Part shown: positions 54,343-62,600 of the stretch, in pieces
Numbering within the stretch: position 1 is the stretch's first letter
Layout of the letters: each line of letters starts with the position of its first letter
Assembly: GCF_025150085.1 (NCBI RefSeq)
Contig: NZ_CP102280.1
Coordinates: forward strand, 139,001-203,000
Length of the DNA: 64,000 nucleotides
Reading direction: 5' to 3'
Origin: Dorea longicatena
GTDB lineage: Bacteria; Bacillota; Clostridia; Lachnospirales; Lachnospiraceae
The notes under the pieces: model-generated
Database searches by the model: none
Seen by the model: the letters and a program-made list of their open reading frames with translations, nothing else
What the model was told of the DNA's origin: nothing
Position numbers and translations under genes: made by a program

Positions 54343-54675
54343 GTGGAAGTAAGTATTTATGAACTCTTGGCGGCAGCAAGAGAATCGGCTAAATCTGATT
54401 ATATAAAAGGGGACAGCATTTTGTGTGAGAAGAGATTTCATCCAGATACCCATTACATGGTAGAAATAGAACTGCTGAAAAATGATAACAAGCTGGGAAA
54501 AAAGGGCAATTATATACGGAAGTTTTTGACAGAACCGGAGTATCTTCCCATTTTACAAAAGCAGGAAAAACATCTCATAAAAATAAAAAGACAGGCAATT
54601 GTTCAAAAAGGAAACTTGCGATATATCCCTCCCCCGGACAGGCTGGACCGCCGCCGGGAGAGGGATCTTTTATAA
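54343..54675 (+). CDS. Hypothetical basic protein
   Basis: A 110-residue basic protein starting with GTG after TTGGGAGGTGA. It contains FHPDTHYMVEIELLKNDNK and a Lys/Arg-rich C-terminus. The 3' end carries an inverted repeat that can act as terminator. No family is recognised; the position upstream of parM suggests an accessory role in the element. Confidence 0.55.
   Translation: MEVSIYELLAAARESAKSDYIKGDSILCEKRFHPDTHYMVEIELLKNDNKLGKKGNYIRKFLTEPEYLPILQKQEKHLIKIKRQAIVQKGNLRYIPPPDRLDRRRERDLL
54625..54670 (+). terminator. GC-rich hairpin at the end of the preceding gene
   Basis: ATCCCTCCCCCGG and CCGGGAGAGGGAT pair over 13 positions with one mismatch and are followed by CTTTTAT. It would separate the two unknown genes from parM. 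Confidence 0.6.
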
Positions 54676-54853
54676 CCGGCTGGGAAGGAACAGTAGTGTT
54701 CCTCTGGCGATAGTGGTATAAAAAAGCCAGATTTTCCGCAGGTTTTGGGACGCTGGAACATAGAAAAGTGTTCACGAATGGCACTTTTGCAACGATCCGT
54801 TGCAGCAGTGACAACATTTTTGACCTTACGTTAAACAGAAAAAATGAAAGGAT
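54676..54853. promoter_or_regulatory. Region upstream of parM, possible centromere
   Basis: Two small inverted repeats occur here: GGAACAGTAGTGTTCC and GCAACGATCCGTTGC. ParM-type systems need a nearby centromere bound by ParR, often upstream of parM; clear tandem direct repeats are not visible, so this is tentative. Confidence 0.3.
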
Positions 54854-55771
54854 GTGATTGCGATAATCATAGGAATTGATCATGGCTATTATGCCATTAA
54901 AACAAGACAAGTGTCTTTCCCAAGTGGAATTATTGGGTATGATTACGAGCCGTATACCATGCAGAATGTTCTGCAATATCAAGGAAAGTATTATGTCTGC
55001 GGTACGGGAAGACAGACGCTGGTAAAAAATAAAACGTCCAATGATAATTATTATCTGCTGACGTTGGCAGCCATTGCAGAAGAAATCAAGCATCGGAAAG
55101 CGGAACGAAAGACAGAGGTAATTCTGGCTGTTGGACTTCCGCTTTCAAGTTTTGGAAGAGAGAAACAGGGATTCAGGGAGTATCTGTTGCGGAAAGAGCA
55201 GCCAGTGCGATTTTTATATGAAAGTGAGTTATATGAGATAACAATAAAAGATGTGAAACTGTTCCCACAGGGATACTCTGCGCTTGCTCTGCATCCAGAG
55301 TATCTGAAGAATGAACCGTCTGTTCTGCTTGTTGATATTGGTGGCTGGACCGTTGACCTTATGAGGCTGGACAATGCTGTTCCGAATGCAGCAACGTGCA
55401 GAAGTCTGGAACTTGGAGTAATCCGATGTATTGATGAGACAGCAGAACAAGTGCGTAGAAATACCGGACTGTCTGTGACAGAAACTCAAATTGAGCGTGT
55501 GCTTCGGAGGGAATCTTGCAGTATGGCAGAGGAGGCCAGACGGATCATACAGGAAAACGGACGGAAATATATAGAAAGAATACTGTCTGCGGTGACAGAA
55601 TCCGGGTTTGATCTCCGGGCAGTACCCACCGTATTTATGGGGGGAGGCTCCGCAATTTTAAAACGCCACGTGACCGCACAGGACGCGATTTGCCGCCCCG
55701 TTTTTATAGAGGACGTCCATGCCAACGCAACAGGGTATGAACGGATTGTAGAGCAGATGTGGACGAGATGA
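54854..55771 (+). CDS. parM: ParM-like actin-family segregation ATPase
   Basis: A 305-residue actin-fold ATPase that would polymerise to move plasmid or element copies apart. The phosphate-1 region is IGIDHGYYAIK, phosphate-2 is LLVDIGGWTVDLM, and the adenosine motif is VFMGGGSAIL. It starts with GTG after AAAGGAT. The ATGA overlap with the next gene indicates a parM-parR operon. Such genes suit a plasmid or an ICE with a replicating stage. Confidence 0.87.
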   Translation: MIAIIIGIDHGYYAIKTRQVSFPSGIIGYDYEPYTMQNVLQYQGKYYVCGTGRQTLVKNKTSNDNYYLLTLAAIAEEIKHRKAERKTEVILAVGLPLSSFGREKQGFREYLLRKEQPVRFLYESELYEITIKDVKLFPQGYSALALHPEYLKNEPSVLLVDIGGWTVDLMRLDNAVPNAATCRSLELGVIRCIDETAEQVRRNTGLSVTETQIERVLRRESCSMAEEARRIIQENGRKYIERILSAVTESGFDLRAVPTVFMGGGSAILKRHVTAQDAICRPVFIEDVHANATGYERIVEQMWTR

Positions 55772-56058
55772 CACGCCCGGTATATTCGTTCCGCCCGAAC
55801 CTGAAAAATCCAGAACACCAGAGGGCATGGGAGAAATTTCAAAGTGTTCCAGAAGGGCAGAAAAGCCAGTATCTGGTTCAGGCAATTCTGGAAAAAGAGG
55901 ATCGGAAATGGATGGAAGAAGTCATTCAAAAGACGATAAAAGAAAGTGTTCGGGAATTAGGAATATGTGGCACTACGGAACAATTGAAAACGAAACCATC
56001 ATCGGAAGAAATACCAGATCAGATGATGGATTTTCTATCTCAAATGGAAAATTTGTAA
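55768..56058 (+). CDS. ParR-like DNA-binding partner of ParM
   Basis: A protein of about 96 residues starting in the ATGA overlap with parM. The N-terminal half (YSFRPNLKNPEHQRAWE onward) could form the ribbon-helix-helix fold of ParR, which binds the centromere and caps ParM filaments; the C-terminal half is charged and flexible. The call depends mainly on position. An in-frame GTG at 55759 is an alternative start. Confidence 0.6.
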   Translation: MTRPVYSFRPNLKNPEHQRAWEKFQSVPEGQKSQYLVQAILEKEDRKWMEEVIQKTIKESVRELGICGTTEQLKTKPSSEEIPDQMMDFLSQMENL

Positions 56059-56072
56059 AGGGGGTGAGGCCT

Positions 56073-56108
56073 ATGATTGCACGATACATACATTGTTGGA
56101 TCTGCTAG
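56073..56108 (+). other. Possible 11-codon leader peptide
   Basis: ATGATTGCACG starts an 11-codon frame (MIARYIHCWIC) after AAAGGGGGTGAGG, a strong ribosome site with nothing else behind it. It may be chance or a leader peptide for the next gene. Confidence 0.25.
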
Positions 56109-56212
56109 GGGTAAGGCAAGAAATGCATCGATATCTTTGGTGGGTATTGTGAATAGCTTTCCATGCGGCTTTGGAGTATGTTGTGTGTAGCAAAAGTGAA
56201 AGGAGAAAGGTT

Positions 56213-56764
56213 ATGGCAGAGATGAAAAATATCTGCGGAAAGATCCCGATGGACTTACATGAGAAAGTAAGAGAAGAGATTGAACTCACAGAAAGCAGCA
56301 CACAAAAATTTTTACAACAGGTCATTGAAGAACATTTCAACAGAGTGGAAGGAAAAGGAGAAATAAGCATGGGAGCAGTAAGAACAGTAGCAGTACAGGT
56401 ATCAGAGGAATTATTCCAGAGATTAAAAGTAGTCATCGGAAAGAAACACATGAAACAGAAAGACTTCTTAATTCAGATTATAGAAGAAGCACTGGAAAAG
56501 GTAGAGGTCGAATGGCAAAGCAAAGAGCAGCCTGAAGAATCCGAACAGACAACTGGAGAATTGGGAACAGAAGAAACTCAACCGGAAGAAAGAACTGAGC
56601 CGGAAAGGGAAAGTGAACCAGAAGAGGAAGCCGAACCGGATGGAGAAAGTGAACCGAAAGAGGAAAACAAACCAGAAGGGGAAAGTGAACCGGAAGAGGA
56701 AACTGAACCAGAAGGAGAGACTGATCCGGAAGAATCCAAAGCAGAAGAACCAACAGAATGGTAA
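56213..56764 (+). CDS. Ribbon-helix-helix-like protein with acidic Glu-Pro repeat tail
   Basis: About 183 residues. Two similar helical modules (about 1-45 and 55-100) each read like a ribbon-helix-helix unit: GKIPMDLHEKVREEIEL and VAVQVSEELFQRLKVVIG. From about residue 110 the protein is almost wholly Glu, Pro, Ser and Thr in imperfect six-residue units of the form SEPEEE. The tail may act as spacer or charge mimic. The ATG at 56213 follows GGAGAAAGG. A link with the ParM/ParR system is inferred from position. Confidence 0.6.
   Translation: MAEMKNICGKIPMDLHEKVREEIELTESSTQKFLQQVIEEHFNRVEGKGEISMGAVRTVAVQVSEELFQRLKVVIGKKHMKQKDFLIQIIEEALEKVEVEWQSKEQPEESEQTTGELGTEETQPEERTEPERESEPEEEAEPDGESEPKEENKPEGESEPEEETEPEGETDPEESKAEEPTEW
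56578..56739 (+). repeat. Coding repeat for Glu-Pro-rich units
   Basis: About nine imperfect repeats of near 18 bases (GAACCGGAAGAGGAAAGT-like) encode the acidic tail of the preceding protein. Purine richness of the strand produces long open frames on the opposite strand that are not genes. Confidence 0.75.
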
Positions 56765-56793
56765 CCAATTGATACAGAATAACGAAGGGCGGT

Positions 56794-56838
56794 ATGAGAG
56801 ATCATGCCGCCTGTTTTTATCAGCAAAAAGGAGGTTGA
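56794..56838 (+). other. Fourteen-codon mini-ORF overlapping the methyltransferase start
   Basis: ATG at 56794 opens MRDHAACFYQQKGG, and the TGA at 56836-56838 overlaps the candidate TTG start of the methyltransferase. The AGGAGG site lies inside the mini-ORF. This arrangement would allow translational coupling. Confidence 0.35.
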
Positions 56839-58130
56839 TAGCCGCAACCATTCAATTTTTTGATCTCTTTAGCGGAATCGGGGGATTTCGTGAAGGCTTA
56901 AGACGGGCAGGAAACTTTGTCTGTGTCGGACATTGCGAGGTGGATACTTATGCGGATAAGAACTACCGATTGCTGTTTGATACGGAAGGGGAGTGGTATT
57001 GTAATGACACAAGAACAATCGAACCAGAACGAATGCCAGATTTTGATTTACTCTGTGCAGGATTTCCTTGCCAGGCATTCTCTATCGCCGGAAAGCGAGA
57101 AGGATTTGCAGATGCAAGAGGAACTCTCTTTTTTGAAATTGCCCGGATTCTTGAAGCTAAAAGACCCTCGTATTTTATCCTTGAAAATGTTCCCGGTTTG
57201 TTATCGCATGACAAAGGCCGGACGTTTTGCACCATCCTCAGTACGCTTTCTGAACTGGGGTACCATGTCGAATGGAAAGTGCTTAACAGCAAGGATTTCG
57301 GAGTCCCCCAAGCAAGAAAACGGGTGTATATTGTCGGATATTTTGATTTCCGATGTGCCGGAAAAGTATTACCTGAACCAGAAACAAATGGAGCAGCTCT
57401 TGTTCAAGTCCGGGCAGGAAGTCAGGGGAAAAGAGTCTACAGTCCCAAAGGACTAAGCTGTACCCTGACATCACAGGCAGGTGGAATGGGCGGCAAGACA
57501 GGATTATATGATGTAGGTGTTCCAATCAAAGAGAATACAAAGCTCGGCTACAAACTTGCAAGAGAAGGGGACAGCATCGATCTGGGTTATGCGAATCTCA
57601 ACAGCAGGAGAGGAAGAGTCGGACACCAGATCGCACATACCCTGACAACAGGTGTTCAACAGGGAACGCTGCACTTTGTCGATCTTTCACCTCCGCCGGT
57701 GGTAACGGAAGAATGCAGAAGCCTGAATACCAGACAATGCGGTGTCCACAAATACAAAGGAGAATGTTCTGGTGTATTAGCAGAGGATGGAGCAAGAGCA
57801 GTCTTAACACCAGCAAAAGAGAATGTTCGTCAGAACGGCAGACGTATGAAAGAACCCGAAGAACCGATGTTTACAATTACTGCAACCGATCGTCATGGCA
57901 TCTTGTATCACGGCAGAATAAGAAGGTTAGTTCCGAGGGAATGTCTGCGACTGCAGGGTTATTACGACTGGCAGATTGATAAGATCATAGACAGCACTTC
58001 TGACGCACAGCTTTATAAACAGGCTGGAAACGGAGTAACTGTCAATGTTATCGAGGCAATTGGCAGATTGTTACAAAAGGCAGACTCCGAACTTAACACA
58101 CAGAAAGTGTCTGAGAAAGGAATCCATTAG
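56835..58130 (+). CDS. DNA (cytosine-5) methyltransferase
   Basis: About 431 residues. C5-methyltransferase motifs are in order: FFDLFSGIGGF (SAM binding, I), DLLCAGFPCQAFSIAG (catalytic PCQ, IV), ENVPG (VI), QARKRVYIVG (VIII) and YKQAGNGV (X). A target-recognition region spans about 190-340. No restriction enzyme is adjacent, so it is an orphan enzyme, perhaps protecting the element from host restriction. The start is uncertain: homologues begin right before IQFFDLF, but here that codon is ACC; TTG at 56835 abuts AGGAGG, and ATT at 56850 is another option. The longer frame up to 56613 overlaps the acidic repeat and is not real. Confidence 0.88.
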   Translation: MIAATIQFFDLFSGIGGFREGLRRAGNFVCVGHCEVDTYADKNYRLLFDTEGEWYCNDTRTIEPERMPDFDLLCAGFPCQAFSIAGKREGFADARGTLFFEIARILEAKRPSYFILENVPGLLSHDKGRTFCTILSTLSELGYHVEWKVLNSKDFGVPQARKRVYIVGYFDFRCAGKVLPEPETNGAALVQVRAGSQGKRVYSPKGLSCTLTSQAGGMGGKTGLYDVGVPIKENTKLGYKLAREGDSIDLGYANLNSRRGRVGHQIAHTLTTGVQQGTLHFVDLSPPPVVTEECRSLNTRQCGVHKYKGECSGVLAEDGARAVLTPAKENVRQNGRRMKEPEEPMFTITATDRHGILYHGRIRRLVPRECLRLQGYYDWQIDKIIDSTSDAQLYKQAGNGVTVNVIEAIGRLLQKADSELNTQKVSEKGIH

Positions 58131-58132
58131 GC

Positions 58133-59089
58133 ATGATCGGAATAAAAGACCAATACTTTGGCACAGAAATCGAAATGACAGGGATTACCAGACAACGTGC
58201 TGCAGAAGTTGTTGCTGAAATGTTTGGAACAGAAGCATATTATGACGGCACTACTTATGGAGTCTGGTCAGTGATAGATCTGGAAGGAAAAAAGTGGAAA
58301 TTTATGTCTGATGGGAGCATTTATACACAACGGAAAGTATACGGTCGAATTGTAGACGCAGGTGGAGAATATTCAACAGAAATGGTATCACCGAAATTAT
58401 CCTATGATGAAATGGGAAAGTTACAGGAAGTAGTACGATGTCTGCGACAGCATGGAGGTTTTGTAAATGAGTCCTGTGGTCAGCATGTTCATGTAGATGC
58501 ATCGAATCATACACCGCAGAGTCTGAAAAATGCACTGACAATTATGTATGCAAAGGAAGATATCCTGTTCAAAGCACTGAAAGTGCAGGAGAGAAGAGCA
58601 AATAGTTATTGTCAGAGGGTGCGACCGGAGGTATTGGAGAAAATCCGAAAAATACCAAATAAATCAATCACAATGGACCGAGTAAGAAATGTCTGGTATG
58701 GAGGCAGGGATGGAAGTCATACCCATTATGATCATACCCGTTATTATGCTCTGAATCTTCATGCTGTGTTTTCCAAGGGAACTTTGGAATGGCGTTGTTT
58801 TGAAAGCACACTACATGCAGGAAAGGTGAGAGCAAATATTACACTGGCATTAGCCATTTCCGCACAGGCAATCAATCAGAGATCGACACAGATGAAAAAG
58901 ACACTGATATCAGAAAACCCGGCATTTACATTTCGTACATTTTTATTGAGACTTGGGTTAATTGGAGACGAATATAAAAATGTTCGAAAACATCTGCTGG
59001 CAAATCTGGATGGTGATCTTGCGTGGAGATATGATAAAAGCACGTATGAGTGTCTGAAGAAAAATCAAAGGACAGAAGGAGTCAGATAG
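58133..59089 (+). CDS. Amidoligase-family protein
   Basis: A 318-residue COOH-NH2 ligase of the glutamine-synthetase-like fold. The motifs are FGTEIEMTG (metal/ATP-binding Glu pair), CGQHVHVDASNH and RYYALNLHAVFSKGTLEWRCFEST. Such enzymes join an amino group to a carboxylate using ATP and are proposed to make peptide conjugates or tags; the substrate here is unknown. It lies two bases after the methyltransferase and 12 bases before a gamma-glutamylcyclotransferase-like gene, a pairing noted in amidoligase surveys. Confidence 0.85.
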   Translation: MIGIKDQYFGTEIEMTGITRQRAAEVVAEMFGTEAYYDGTTYGVWSVIDLEGKKWKFMSDGSIYTQRKVYGRIVDAGGEYSTEMVSPKLSYDEMGKLQEVVRCLRQHGGFVNESCGQHVHVDASNHTPQSLKNALTIMYAKEDILFKALKVQERRANSYCQRVRPEVLEKIRKIPNKSITMDRVRNVWYGGRDGSHTHYDHTRYYALNLHAVFSKGTLEWRCFESTLHAGKVRANITLALAISAQAINQRSTQMKKTLISENPAFTFRTFLLRLGLIGDEYKNVRKHLLANLDGDLAWRYDKSTYECLKKNQRTEGVR

Positions 59090-59101
59090 AGGTGAGAAAA
59101 A

Positions 59102-59584
59102 ATGAAAGATAGATATTACTTCGCTTATGGCAGCAACATGAATCTGGAGCAGATGAAGTACAGGTGTCCGGCTGCGGAAGTTGTGGAAAACGTCCGGCTT
59201 GAAAATTATCGGCTGGCATTTCGGGGAAGGGCTCCGGGCAATGGGGTAGCAACGGTTCTGCCGGAAAAAGGAAGCTATGTCGAAGGAGTCTTATGGAAAA
59301 TCACAGAAGCGTGTGAGAAGAGTCTGGATTTTTATGAAGGATTCCCAAGTTTTTATGGGAAAGAATCGATTCGGGTAAAAAATCAGGATGGTGTGGAGAA
59401 AGAAGTGTTTGTATATATGATGAACGCTCCGCACAAAGATGTTCCGGCAAAGCCATCGAAATTTTATCTGGATGGAATTCTGGAAGGATGTAAGGATAAC
59501 CAGATTCCAACGGAGTCTGTCATGGAAGCGGTAAAACGTACCAGACAGGAAGTAAAAAAAGAAAAAAATCGATATGCAAGATAA
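59102..59584 (+). CDS. Gamma-glutamylcyclotransferase-like (AIG2-type) protein
   Basis: A 160-residue protein with the GGCT fold. YFAYGSNMNLEQM is the substrate-binding YGSN loop, and the catalytic Glu is expected in the YEGFPSFYGKE segment. Members cleave gamma-glutamyl amide bonds with cyclisation. It probably trims or reverses bonds made by the upstream amidoligase. AGGTGAG precedes the ATG. A terminator follows. Confidence 0.85.
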   Translation: MKDRYYFAYGSNMNLEQMKYRCPAAEVVENVRLENYRLAFRGRAPGNGVATVLPEKGSYVEGVLWKITEACEKSLDFYEGFPSFYGKESIRVKNQDGVEKEVFVYMMNAPHKDVPAKPSKFYLDGILEGCKDNQIPTESVMEAVKRTRQEVKKEKNRYAR

Positions 59585-59588
59585 AACG

Positions 59589-59620
59589 TACCGCAGAGGA
59601 AACATCTTCTGCGGTATTTT
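59589..59620 (+). terminator. Terminator after the cyclotransferase-like gene
   Basis: TACCGCAGA and TCTGCGGTA are perfect 9-base reverse complements around a short loop, followed by TTTT. Confidence 0.8.
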
Positions 59621-59657
59621 ACTGAAAAAATCTATTTATAATAGGAAGGAAAAGCAC

Positions 59658-62600
59658 ATGAAGGTTAGAAAATTAAAGACCAGAATTGCTGCTTTTGGAC
59701 TGGCTGTCCTGATGGGCATCAGTACCTTGAGCAGTGCGAATGCGTTTGCGGCCGAACAGACAGGCTCGGAACAGCAGACGGAAGTACAGGCATCTGAACA
59801 GGCGGTAACAAGCCAGAAAGATACATCAGTTACAGCAGATGATATCACAAAAGCAGTTTCAGATGATACATTTGCAGTGGAAACCAGTATGGAAGGAATC
59901 CATTATGATGCAGAAAAAGAAGATGTTACGCTTGTAAGTATCAAAGATGAGAATGGTGGAGAGTATCATTCAGACAAAGCAGGAACATATATTGCCACTT
60001 ATATGGTCGTTCCAAAAGATAAGAGTGACAGCTATACCATCACCCGTAAAGTGACTCTGACGGATACCGAAGGACAGGCACATTCCGAAGAAAATGGTGG
60101 AGAGAAACAGAAGTCAGATACAGAATCTGAAGATGATTCGGATTCGCCTGTGCAGAACTACACAGATGTAGAAATTGAAACATCCGAAGAAGATGCATCT
60201 GCACAGGCAATCAAAGAACTGAAAGAGGACATCGAAGAGGGAAATGTGATGGTATTGTCTGCGGCTGAAAGAGCTACAAGCAGCGGTTCCACAGTTACAT
60301 TGACAAAGGGGAGAACTATTTATTATCCAAGTTATATTGGAAATTATCTTACTTGCCTGTTTACAGTCAATGGAAAAATTGCATACTGCCTTCAGTCCCA
60401 GAAAGCATCCCCACCGAGTGGAAGTTATGTAGCACAGGTACTGGACAGCAATAAAAATCTGCAGAAAGTCCTTTATTATGGTTATGGCGGGGCAGGAGAT
60501 CTGACAGGAAGTTATCTGTCTGGAAAAACGGAAGATGAAAAGTATGTGTATACACACATTGCAGCCAGCTATGCTTATGCAGGAGAAGCCGGATTTACAG
60601 GGTGTAATTATAATGACCTTGTAAATGCAGGGGTTATCGCATATATCAATTATCTGTTTGGACAGGAAGAACCGCCAAAAGGTGAACTGAGCCTTTCAAG
60701 CACAAAGCTGAATGCAGTACGGGATGGAAACATCCAGAAAACACCAAATATCACACTGTCTGGAGATCACAGAAACTATGTGACACTGAGTGTACCAGAA
60801 AATGTGACAGCACATAATCTTTCCAAAGGAACAAGTGTTACAAATGGAAAAATCCAGATTTATGGTGGAGATACATTCTATCTGTCCGCAGATTTATTAC
60901 TGACAGGCAGTTATGCTTCCGGCAACTTATATGGTTCTGTCGGAAAGACATGGAGAACACTGGTGTTGACAACCGGAGATTCCAAGCAGGATATCGGTGT
61001 ATTTGAAAGCGAAACAGCAGCGCCGGTAAGCTTCAGTGTACAGTGGCTGAATATGACACGCATTGAGTTGACGAAGAAAGATGTCAATACACAGAATCCA
61101 CTGTCAGGAGCAGTTTATGGTATTTATACTGATAAGAAGTGTGAAAATCTGCTGATGACAATGTCAGCAACCGGAACAGACGGAAAAGCAGTCAGCGATT
61201 ATTTTGATTCTGCACTGAAAACAGTGTACGTGAAAGAGATCACTGCTCCGACAGGATACAAACTGAATACAGAAGTATATAAAGTGGCTGTTACTGCCGG
61301 AAAGACAATGACTGTAACAGCAACAGATGAGAGAGTCACCGGAAAGGTGAAAATCGCAAAGATCGATAAAGAAACACTTGCATTTAAAGCGCAGGGGGAC
61401 AGTGTTCTTCGTGGTGCTGTGTATGGTCTGTATGCAAAAGAGGACATCGTGCATCCGGATGGCACAACAGGGGTTCTGTATAAACAGGACAGCCTGATTG
61501 CACAGGGAGTCATCGGAGATGACGGAACACTGGAATTTTCAGAATTATACCTTGGAGAAATGTATGTAAAAGAGATCACTCCACCGGAAGGATATACACT
61601 GGATACTACCAAATACGAGGTATCAGTAACTTATGAAGGTCAGGATGTTGCCGAAGTGACAAGAGACCTTACGGTAAAAGAGCAGGTAAAGAAACAGGCA
61701 TTCCAGTTAATCAAAATCAGTGAAGATGGAGAGCAGACAGAAACAGACCTGGTTGCAGGAGCAGGATTTAAGGTATATCTGATCAGCGACCTGACACAGG
61801 TAAAAAATGGAAAACTGAAGCCAGCCAATGGAGAAAGCTATACAGCAAGCGATTTCAAAAATTATGACTTCAGCAAAGAGCAGGTTGCAGTTACTTACGA
61901 GAATGGAACAGCCGTACCAGTACCAGAACTGATCACTGATACAAAAGGATATGCAGTCAGCCCGGAACTGCCGTATGGAAGTTATGTTGTAGTGGAAAGT
62001 ACTACCCCTGAGAATTTGAAAACCATTGATCCATTTGTTGTAAATGTGGAAAATGACAGCAGAGAGCCAATGCAGTGGAGAGTATTTGATGACCGCCCGT
62101 TTGAATTTTTGCTGAAAATTGTAAAGAAGGATGCACAGACTGGAAATACTGTTTTAAAGGCTGGTGCTTCTTATAAGATTTACGATGTGACAAATAAGAA
62201 ATATGTGGAACAGGTTGTTCAGTATCCGAAGAAAGAAAAGATCAGTGTATTCGAAACAAACGAGGAAGGATATCTGATCACACCGCAGGAACTGAAGTGC
62301 TCTACCTACCGAATCGAAGAAGTGAAAGCACCGGAAGGATTTGTAAGACAGGGAAGCGAGGAGTCCCTGTATGATGGAACAACGATTATTTCACCATTAG
62401 AACAGACTACAAAAGGAACATATAAAGAAAATCCACAGAGTGGTATTGTAATTACAGTATCCTCAAACACTGCACATCAGATTGATCCAGATACAGGAGC
62501 TGCGATTGTAGAGGTAGAACAGAAAAACGATGAACAGGTAGGAAGCCTGCTCCTGACGAAAAAGGGAGAACAGCTTACCGAAGTAACCGGAGATTCTGTT

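Noticed and set aside
56613..56834. A basic 74-residue N-terminal extension of the methyltransferase
   Set aside because: It is the acidic repeat read in another frame (Lys/Arg/Asn repeats); the methyltransferase domain starts after it.
56478..56851. Several minus-strand frames across the Glu-Pro repeat
   Set aside because: They arise from the repetitive purine-rich coding strand and give Phe/Leu/Ser repeats with no start support.
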